A stretch of 29,493 bases of DNA from a virus: positions 1 through 29,493 of the IMG/VR virus record IMGVR_UViG_3300027743_000343. One strand, 5' to 3'. Within the stretch, counting starts at the first letter, position 1. The number at the start of each line of letters is the position of its first letter. Under the pieces are notes generated by a model, which saw nothing but the letters and a program-made list of their open reading frames with translations, was not told the origin of the DNA and searched no databases. Made by a program: the position numbers and the translations under genes. This document shows, in pieces, positions 25,052-29,493 of this stretch.

Positions 25052-27344
25052 GGATGAGTTCCGCCCGGTCCGCGATATCGCGGCAGAGGCGGAGGTGGTC
25101 GACGATGTCGTCGAACAGACCACCGCCCGGCTGGAACAGAACCGAGCCCAGCAGGACGACACCAGCAAGTACCCGGCCATGCTCGCCGCCCTCGGCCTCG
25201 CCGCCATCGGGTGCGCCATCATCCCGGTCCAGACCCACAAGAAAGACCCGCTCATGGGCAAGCGGTGGGAGGAGACGGCCCGGACGTACCCGCAGACGTT
25301 CCTGCGCAACCCGGGCACCCTGAACTACGGCGTGCTGCCCCCTCCGGGCTGCGTCATCCTCGATGTCGACGGCGACAACCCGGCGTGGATGGCCGAACTG
25401 GCCCAGACCCTCGGCCAACTGCCCGAGACGCGCATCCACGCCTCTCCCAACGGCCAGCACTGGTTCTTCCGGTGGCCAGACACCCTTCCCCGCCCTTCCG
25501 GCCCGTGGTGGGGCCGTGTCGTGGCTCGCTGGCCGTACGGTGACGACGGTCAGGGCTACGTGGTCGGCCCGGGCTCGCAGGTCAAGCAGCCGGACGGGTC
25601 CATCAAGGCGTACAGCGTGCTGTGGGACGAGCCCATCGCCGACCTGCCCCTGTCGTGGGCCGAGAGCGTCCTTGCGTACCGGCCACCGCGTGCGGTGCCG
25701 ACCCCTGAGGGGATGGACTGGGACGCAGCGGGAGGTGAGCCGTACGTCCTGCCCGAGTCGGTGCATGAGGGTGGCCGGTACGACAGCATCGTGCGCTACA
25801 CCGCACATCTGTACAACCAAGGGCTGTCGATTGCTGAGATGGCCGAGAAAGTGCGCGACGAACTGGTCCCACGCTGGACCAAGCCCAAGTCGCAGGCCGA
25901 ACTGCGCGGTGACTTCCGGCGTGCGACCAAGGACATGGTCGACCGGCTCGGCCCACCGGCCCACGTCCCGCTGCCCGGCGGCATCGTGCCCGGGTCGCTG
26001 CTTGACCCCACGAGTCAGTCCGACGAAGCGTCGGTTGAGCCCACGACACTTGACACGGGAGCGTACGCTCAGGACTCGCCGACCGTACAGGCGAGTCCTG
26101 AGCGTACGAACACGGTTGACCCCACGCCCCTGTTCGGCGCACCATCTCAAGGGGCTCCTGCCGCTGTTTCCCCCGAGCCAGCGGCGGTCGAGCCCCCGTT
26201 CTTCGAACGTGGTGACGTCCTCGCCGACCGGCTCCGGGCGATGGGCCCGGTCCCGTACCTGCTCGACGGTCTGGTCACGTCATCCGGCCTGAACCTCATC
26301 GGTGGCCACCCGAAGTCCGGCAAGTCGCTGGCGGCGCTGCAGATGCAGGCAGCATGGGTCATGGGCGGCGACTTCCTCGGCCACGCCGCCGACCAGCGCG
26401 GGCACCGCGTGGCCGGGTACGTCACGCAGGAGGGCTCGCGTGACCTCATGCGTGAGCGTCTGGACCGGCTGTACGCCGCCCATCCGGGCATGGACGCCAC
26501 GGGGCGCTTCCTGACCGCCTTCCTCAAGCCGCTCCTGTTCACGAAGGAGGGCTACGCCTTCATGGCCGAGCGCATCTCGGCCATCGAGTCCGAGTACAGT
26601 GCCCGGCCCGGCCCGCTCGACCTGTGGCTGACCCTCGACCCGCTCCGTGACTTCATGCCGTCCGGTGCCGACGAGAACGACGCCAAGCACATGGCCGAGG
26701 TCAAGCGGTGGTGCCGCACGCTGCTGTCCGAGTTCACGTTCCTGTCGTTCACGGTCGTCCACCACCTGCGCAAGGCGGCGAACGGCGACACCGGGCTGGA
26801 ACTGTCCGGCTCGGGGGCCACGTACGCGATGACTGACTCGACGCTCACGTGGAAGGCCAAGAAGAAGGACGAGGACGAGTACGACGACACTGGCTTCCTG
26901 CGTACGCGTCGACCGCTGCGTGGGACGTACAACATCGAGTCGCGCGGTGGTGAGCCGAGTGGTGGCCCGTGGCGCTATGACCAGCACAGTGGCCTCATCG
27001 TTCCCGACAACCAGCGCGAGACGGACACCCTTGGCCGCTCACAGCCCGGCGAGACGCAGCGCACCGTCTACGACCTCCTGCTCGACGCCGGTGGTCGCGG
27101 CATCACCGGCCCCGAGGTCAGCGCCCTCTTCCCCGAACTGACCCCGGCGGCAGCCGGTGCCGCCCTTCTCCGGCTGTACAAGGACGGCAAGGCCGACCAG
27201 ACCGGCGATACCACCAGTGGTGGCCGTGGCAACGCCAAGCGGTACTACGGCAGGGGCTGGAGCCCGGCGAATGACCCGGCTGGGTTGGTGCCGCCGGACG
27301 AGTCCGAGGACTTCACCCCGGACCCCCTGCATCCGGTCGACTGA
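25041..27344 (+). CDS. Primase-polymerase/helicase replication protein
   Basis: 767 residues from an ATG with GAGGAG 12 nt upstream; longer in-frame extension into the SSB region is unlikely. The N-terminal half (about 40-240) matches bifunctional primase-polymerase (AEP) domains: LDVDGD with D108 and D110 as metal ligands, and a GQHWFFRWP motif with H140. A helical part (about 250-305) and a disordered linker (about 315-385) follow. Then comes a RecA-fold, RepA-like helicase: Walker A GHPKSGKS (residues 422-429), LWLTLDPLRD near 530 as Walker B, and VVHHLRK near 573. A winged-helix-like segment is at about 675-740. The protein probably starts replication at the repeats just downstream, making primers and unwinding DNA with SSB help. 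Confidence 0.85.
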   Translation: MPDEDEFRPVRDIAAEAEVVDDVVEQTTARLEQNRAQQDDTSKYPAMLAALGLAAIGCAIIPVQTHKKDPLMGKRWEETARTYPQTFLRNPGTLNYGVLPPPGCVILDVDGDNPAWMAELAQTLGQLPETRIHASPNGQHWFFRWPDTLPRPSGPWWGRVVARWPYGDDGQGYVVGPGSQVKQPDGSIKAYSVLWDEPIADLPLSWAESVLAYRPPRAVPTPEGMDWDAAGGEPYVLPESVHEGGRYDSIVRYTAHLYNQGLSIAEMAEKVRDELVPRWTKPKSQAELRGDFRRATKDMVDRLGPPAHVPLPGGIVPGSLLDPTSQSDEASVEPTTLDTGAYAQDSPTVQASPERTNTVDPTPLFGAPSQGAPAAVSPEPAAVEPPFFERGDVLADRLRAMGPVPYLLDGLVTSSGLNLIGGHPKSGKSLAALQMQAAWVMGGDFLGHAADQRGHRVAGYVTQEGSRDLMRERLDRLYAAHPGMDATGRFLTAFLKPLLFTKEGYAFMAERISAIESEYSARPGPLDLWLTLDPLRDFMPSGADENDAKHMAEVKRWCRTLLSEFTFLSFTVVHHLRKAANGDTGLELSGSGATYAMTDSTLTWKAKKKDEDEYDDTGFLRTRRPLRGTYNIESRGGEPSGGPWRYDQHSGLIVPDNQRETDTLGRSQPGETQRTVYDLLLDAGGRGITGPEVSALFPELTPAAAGAALLRLYKDGKADQTGDTTSGGRGNAKRYYGRGWSPANDPAGLVPPDESEDFTPDPLHPVD
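26062..26108. repeat. 19-bp perfect inverted repeat inside the replicase gene
   Basis: Arms 26062-26080 and 26090-26108 are exact complements around a 9-nt spacer. The repeat lies in the linker between the primase and helicase domains, where protein sequence is free to vary. A 6-bp hairpin (26018-26032 region) and three TTGA(C/G)CCCACG direct repeats (26002, 26035, 26116) surround it. Confidence 0.8.
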
Positions 27345-27345
27345 T

Positions 27346-27401
27346 GCGCTAAACCCCTCACCTCGGCCCCCTATAGGGGGGGGCCGTGAGGGGTTTAGCG
27401 C
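27346..27401 (+). repeat. 16-bp inverted repeat just after the replicase gene
   Basis: GCGCTAAACCCCTCAC (27346-27361) is the exact complement of 27386-27401, with a second GC-rich stem inside. It begins 1 nt after the replicase stop. Its right arm contains the GTGAGGGG unit of the repeat array that follows. It could act as a terminator (no T-tract follows), an RNA 3' end, or part of an origin. Confidence 0.75.
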
Positions 27402-27503
27402 AAACCCTTCGTCGTTCCGCACGTGAGGGGTTTCGTTCGTGCTTGTGAGGGGTATGTGAGGGGTTTCGTGAGGGGTTAGGGCTGTTGGGTTTCGTGAGGG
27501 GTT
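27386..27503 (+). repeat. Iteron-like GTGAGGGG array, candidate replication origin
   Basis: Six same-direction GTGAGGGG units start at 27386, 27423, 27445, 27456, 27468 and 27494, mostly followed by TTT or TTA, plus one inverted copy at 27354. Spacings are 37, 22, 11, 12 and 26, partly matching the DNA helical turn. The longer unit TTTCGTGAGGGGTT occurs at 27464 and 27490. Repeats just downstream of an initiator-type replicase are typical of phage and plasmid origins, so this may be the binding site of the replication protein. Direct evidence is lacking. Confidence 0.6.
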
Positions 27504-27763
27504 TTCCACGGACTCGGGCGTACCGGATTGACACCCTGCAGCCCAGCCCCCCACCCCTACCCGGGGGCCCATGTCCCCCAAACGCGACGGAGCGCGGCGA
27601 AACGTGGGGGGAGAGGGGTCTTGCCCTCACCAAACGTGCTGCGGGGGGGCACCCACCACCCACGCCGCGCCCCGGGGCACCCTAGATAGACCGCACGCAC
27701 GGCACCCAGCACCCAGACCCAGCACACACTGCGGCTCAGGCTCTGACATGCCGGGTGAGAGGA
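27504..27763. other. C-rich stretch without recognisable gene
   Basis: No convincing coding frame was found; short frames here lack ribosome binding sites. It contains a GC-rich hairpin (CCCCCA at 27575-27580 with TGGGGG at 27605-27610, 24-nt loop) and long C/G runs. TTGACA at 27528 has no matching -10. Confidence 0.45.
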
Positions 27764-27878
27764 GGCAGGTGAGCGTGGCCTGAGCGTGGGCCGAACGTGG
27801 CGACCTGCCAGCCGGGCCGGACTTGCGGCCCGATGGGTCGACCCATGACCCCACCCACCTGCCACCACTCACGCTCAC
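27764..27878. promoter_or_regulatory. Phased repeats and palindrome, candidate operator
   Basis: GAGCGTGG occurs at 27771, 27782 and (as GAACGTGG) 27793, exactly 11 bp apart, between arms GGCAGGT (27764-27770) and ACCTGCC (27803-27809). A perfect 14-bp palindrome, ATGGGTCGACCCAT, lies at 27833-27846. A complement of the first repeat (CACGCTCAC, 27870-27878) abuts the promoter-like -35. The set looks like protein-binding sites controlling the next promoter. Confidence 0.5.
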
Positions 27879-27880
27879 AC

Positions 27881-27910
27881 TTGCGTTGCCCCCACCACCT
27901 GTGCTACCTT
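27881..27910 (+). promoter_or_regulatory. Promoter-like -35/-10 pair
   Basis: TTGCGT (27881-27886) and TACCTT (27905-27910) are 18 nt apart and fit a loose sigma-70-type pattern (TAnnnT). The start would be near 27917. This would drive the structured leader and the small genes downstream. Confidence 0.45.
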
Positions 27911-27916
27911 ACGGCC

Positions 27917-28435
27917 ATCAGCCACCCCGAGCGTTGAGGAAACGGGGTCGAACTCGCGGCGAACAGGCTCCTCGGAGCCGATGAAAGAACCGGGCGAGAG
28001 TCGACAACAGGTGACTGAGCCAGACCGAACGGAGCGCACACGAGGCAGGGGCCACGACCTAAGTGGAACCACCCGATGCCGAGCGCGAGACTCCCCTGCA
28101 AGACGACCTGCTGACGGCGACCGAACCAACGGTCCAACGGCGCAGGGCCGGACACTGGGGTCGGACGGACCATGAGAGCGAAAGACCCGAACGGGCCGCT
28201 GCACCATCGCCAGCACGGATACCGGCAACGACGACCGGAACGTGACAGCCGAGAGGCTGAGATGAAGCGGGCTCCAAGTAGGCCCCCGGCACCAGCCGGG
28301 AAGTAGCCCTGAGCAGGCCGATTGCAAGGCCGCTCCGAGTAGCCCCCACCCCGGGGTCCAGCCGCACGAACACCATCACCATCCCGATGGAGCGACCCTG
28401 CTGGAGCCGGTGCGTGGGCCGAACCACCGATGGTC
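27917..28435 (+). ncRNA. Candidate ~520-nt structured RNA upstream of small genes
   Basis: No convincing coding frame was found between the promoter-like pair and 28495. The strand is dense in short stems with purine-rich joins: GGCTC/GAGCC with a CTCG loop (27966-27979), CCAC/GTGG (28052-28066), CAGCC/GGCTG with a GAGA tetraloop (28246-28259), CCCGGC/GCCGGG with an ACCA loop (28285-28300), and TCCAGC/GCTGGA (28357-28405) enclosing CCAT/ATGG. AGTAG followed by C-runs recurs three times (28277-28345). A hammerhead-like core at its end would cut after 28435 and give a defined 3' end. It matches no RNA class I can name, so the call is tentative. Confidence 0.42.
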
Positions 28436-28481
28436 GCCGGGATGCATCACCCGGCCTGATGAGCCCACAGAGGGCGAAACC
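28432..28481 (+). ncRNA. Hammerhead-like ribozyme, type III arrangement
   Basis: The core is complete. Cleavage triplet GTC is at 28433-28435; stem I GCCGGG/CCCGGC (28436-28441 with 28450-28455) has an 8-nt loop. CTGATGA is at 28456-28462; stem II GCCC/GGGC (28463-28466 with 28472-28475) has an ACAGA loop; GAAA is at 28476-28479. Stem III is only GGT/ACC (28432-28434 with 28479-28481), possibly extended past an internal loop by CC/GG (28427-28428 with 28484-28485). Expected cut: after 28435. The short stem III is why confidence is lower than for the next two. Confidence 0.6.
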
Positions 28482-28495
28482 TAGGAGAACCACCC

Positions 28496-28756
28496 ATGGC
28501 CACCATCCGAACCATCCGAACCGTCCGCCCGGCCTACACCGAGAGCGAGGCGTTCGCCGTCGCCGAGGCCCTGAACACGCAGGCCGTCGCCATCCGAACC
28601 CGGATGCTGGAGACGGAGCATCGTGCCAAGAACCACCGCCTCAATGGCCGCGACACGGCCAGCGACATCGTCCTGCAGGAACTCCCTCTGCTGACCGCAC
28701 GGCTCAACGCCGTGAACGCCGCTCGCATCGCTCTGGCCGATGCCATGAACGTCTGA
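28496..28756 (+). CDS. Small protein of unknown function
   Basis: 86 residues from an ATG with TAGGAG about 8 nt upstream. The start has an IRTIRTVRP repeat from a 9-nt tandem repeat; the rest looks like one or two charged amphipathic helices (AFAVAEALNTQAVAIRTRMLE and LQELPLLTARLNAVNAARIAL). No known domain is recognised. It is the first of three small genes that each follow a hammerhead-like element, and its TGA stop shares its last A with stem II of the next ribozyme. Confidence 0.75.
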   Translation: MATIRTIRTVRPAYTESEAFAVAEALNTQAVAIRTRMLETEHRAKNHRLNGRDTASDIVLQELPLLTARLNAVNAARIALADAMNV

Positions 28757-28817
28757 GCCGAAACCCCGAGAGGGGTCGTTCCGACCTGACCGCCCGGAGC
28801 CTGATGAGGCTAGGTCA
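28756..28817 (+). ncRNA. Type II hammerhead ribozyme between small genes
   Basis: All core positions fit the hammerhead consensus. Stem II is AGCC/GGCT (28756-28759 with 28808-28811); GAAA is at 28760-28763; stem III is CCCC/GGGG with a GAGA loop (28764-28775); then TC with the cut after 28777. Stem I is GTTCCG/CGGAGC (28778-28783 with 28795-28800, one G-U pair), and CTGATGA is at 28801-28807. Stem II is the open stem, so this is type II. Loop I TGACC (28787-28791) can pair with GGTCA (28813-28817), a pseudoknot. GAGGAG (28828-28833) and the next ATG follow the ribozyme. Confidence 0.9.
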
Positions 28818-28841
28818 CCGCATCACCGAGGAGAACGCCCC

Positions 28842-29090
28842 ATGGCGCTCATCTACCCCAGCAACGTCCAGCCGTTCGCCAACCGCTGGGCGAACCGTGC
28901 GGACTACCGTGCGGCCTACGCCGCTGACCAGCCGGACGACCGGTGGGTCGTCGCGGCGAACGGCGACGAAGTCCCGTTCCTGCGCCAGAACCGCTGGTGC
29001 ATCCGGGTCTGGAACCCGCGCACCGTCACCCACGGCATCCTCGACATCGGCACGGACATCGTGACCGACGAGACGAACCCGTGGGACTAG
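28842..29090 (+). CDS. Small protein of unknown function
   Basis: 82 residues from an ATG with GAGGAG 8 nt upstream. It is rich in Trp, Arg and Asp (RWANRADYRAAY, then DDRWVVAANGDEVPFLRQNRW, then IRVWNPR) and appears strand-rich in its second half. No known family is recognised. The previous ribozyme would leave this message with a 5' hairpin, and the next one would trim its 3' end 46 nt after the stop. Confidence 0.78.
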   Translation: MALIYPSNVQPFANRWANRADYRAAYAADQPDDRWVVAANGDEVPFLRQNRWCIRVWNPRTVTHGILDIGTDIVTDETNPWD

Positions 29091-29113
29091 TCGCCATCCC
29101 TGTCGCCGGTCCG

Positions 29114-29173
29114 TAGCCGAAACCCCCACGGGGGTCGTCCCGCCTGCCGAGCGGGGCCTGATGAGGCTAGGCA
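29114..29173 (+). ncRNA. Type II hammerhead ribozyme between small genes
   Basis: Stem II is TAGCC/GGCTA (29114-29118 with 29165-29169); GAAA is at 29119-29122; stem III is CCCC/GGGG with a CACG loop (29123-29134); then TC with the cut after 29136. Stem I is GTCCCGC/GCGGGGC (29137-29143 with 29151-29157, one G-U pair) and CTGATGA is at 29158-29164. Loop I TGCC (29145-29148) pairs with GGCA (29170-29173), matching the pseudoknot of the upstream copy with different bases. Confidence 0.91.
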
Positions 29174-29190
29174 TCACATCGAGGAGAACC

Positions 29191-29493
29191 ATGGCCACGA
29201 CCATGCGCACCGAGGACGAGGGTGTCCTCAACATCAACACCACGCCGAACGGGCGGGTCCGCCTGTTCGTCGAGGACGGGTGCGGCGACCGCGCCGTGGT
29301 CTACCTGACCGCGACCGAGGCCGAGGCGCTCATCAGCGACCTGCGCCAGCGCATCGCGCCGGTCGAGTCGACGCCGGTCCACACCGTCCGTGGTGGCAAG
29401 CCTGCCGCCGAGTTCGGGGCGTACGGCGTGCCCCACGACATGGACTGCCCCGGCTGTCAGGGCACGTCGTTCACCGCATCGCCGCGCAGCGAA
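29191..29493 (+). CDS. Small protein of unknown function, C-terminus cut by window
   Basis: An ATG with GAGGAG 4 nt upstream opens a frame of 101 codons still open at the right edge. The visible part has a strand-rich start (VLNINTTPNGRVRLFVED), a short helix (TEAEALISDLRQRIA) and, near the end, CPGC, which could be half of a zinc-binding or redox pair. No family is recognised. It completes the repeated pattern of ribozyme, purine-rich ribosome binding site and small gene, which may continue outside the window. Confidence 0.75.
   Translation, partial: MATTMRTEDEGVLNINTTPNGRVRLFVEDGCGDRAVVYLTATEAEALISDLRQRIAPVESTPVHTVRGGKPAAEFGAYGVPHDMDCPGCQGTSFTASPRSE

Noticed and set aside
24299-25318. 339-codon minus-strand frame opposite the SSB-like gene
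   Set aside because: Antisense to a recognisable gene and across its terminator; no ribosome binding site or domain.
27386-27503. CRISPR array
   Set aside because: Repeat units are 8-14 nt with irregular spacing and no unique spacers of constant size.
27571-27783. 70-codon plus-strand frame in the non-coding stretch
   Set aside because: No ribosome binding site, low-complexity Pro/Arg/Gly/His content, and overlap with a hairpin and phased repeats.
28063-28245. 60-codon GTG frame inside the candidate RNA
   Set aside because: No ribosome binding site, and it covers hairpins; composition is like a chance read.
27917-28435. Known RNA genes (RNase P RNA, tmRNA, tRNA, group I/II intron, cobalamin riboswitch)
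   Set aside because: Short matches such as GAGGAAA or GGTCGAACTC occur, but their partner elements are missing and stems do not fit.
28416-28466. Type II fold for the first hammerhead
   Set aside because: The paired GGGC/GCCC leaves an extra C before GAA and lacks the A15.1-U16.1 pair; the type III fold fits all core positions instead.
28387-29064. 225-codon plus-strand frame over the small genes
   Set aside because: It runs through two small genes and a complete hammerhead in another frame and is Arg/Thr/Ser-rich as expected for an out-of-frame read.

Overview
The window is a high-G+C stretch of a tailed double-stranded DNA phage (or prophage), most likely infecting a high-G+C bacterium such as an actinobacterium. 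The evidence is a complete head-packaging block (small and large terminase, portal, scaffold, major capsid protein), a tail tip and fibre, and a divergent replication block. The host is inferred only from base composition, purine-rich ribosome binding sites and frequent GTG/TTG starts. No integrase, tRNA, CRISPR array or insertion sequence was seen.

Layout. From about 24.2 kb leftwards everything is on the minus strand, in late-gene order: TerS, TerL, portal, an 892-residue protein, a giant 3142-residue protein, scaffold, major capsid protein, a strong hairpin, a connector-like protein, a Dit-like tail protein, and a very large tail tip/fibre protein that runs off the left edge. The genes are packed tightly, often 0-3 nt apart or overlapping. 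No tape-measure or tail-tube gene lies between capsid and tail tip. This, with two very large proteins encoded between portal and scaffold, suggests a short-tailed virion with internal ejection proteins. The giant protein carries a ParB-like segment and a zinc-metallopeptidase HExxH motif, as in phage polyvalent proteins.

From 24.2 kb rightwards everything is on the plus strand. First comes an SSB-like protein with an acidic DDLPF tail and an intrinsic terminator. Next are a short Arg-rich reading frame and a primase-polymerase/RecA-fold helicase fusion. About 1.15 kb of apparently non-coding DNA follows. It holds a 16-bp inverted repeat, an iteron-like set of GTGAGGGG repeats (candidate origin), 11-bp phased repeats and a 14-bp palindrome before a promoter-like pair, and a roughly 520-nt hairpin-rich segment that may be a structured RNA.

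The most notable discovery is at the right end. Three small genes of unknown function (the last truncated by the window) are each preceded by a sequence matching the hammerhead self-cleaving ribozyme core. Two are clear type II hammerheads with every core nucleotide present, and both show a loop I pseudoknot supported by covariation (TGACC/GGTCA in one, TGCC/GGCA in the other). The third, upstream of the first small gene, has a perfect core in type III arrangement but a very short stem III. If active, they would cut the polycistronic RNA into single-gene messages, each starting with a hairpin and most ending with one, and would set the 3' end of the candidate structured RNA.
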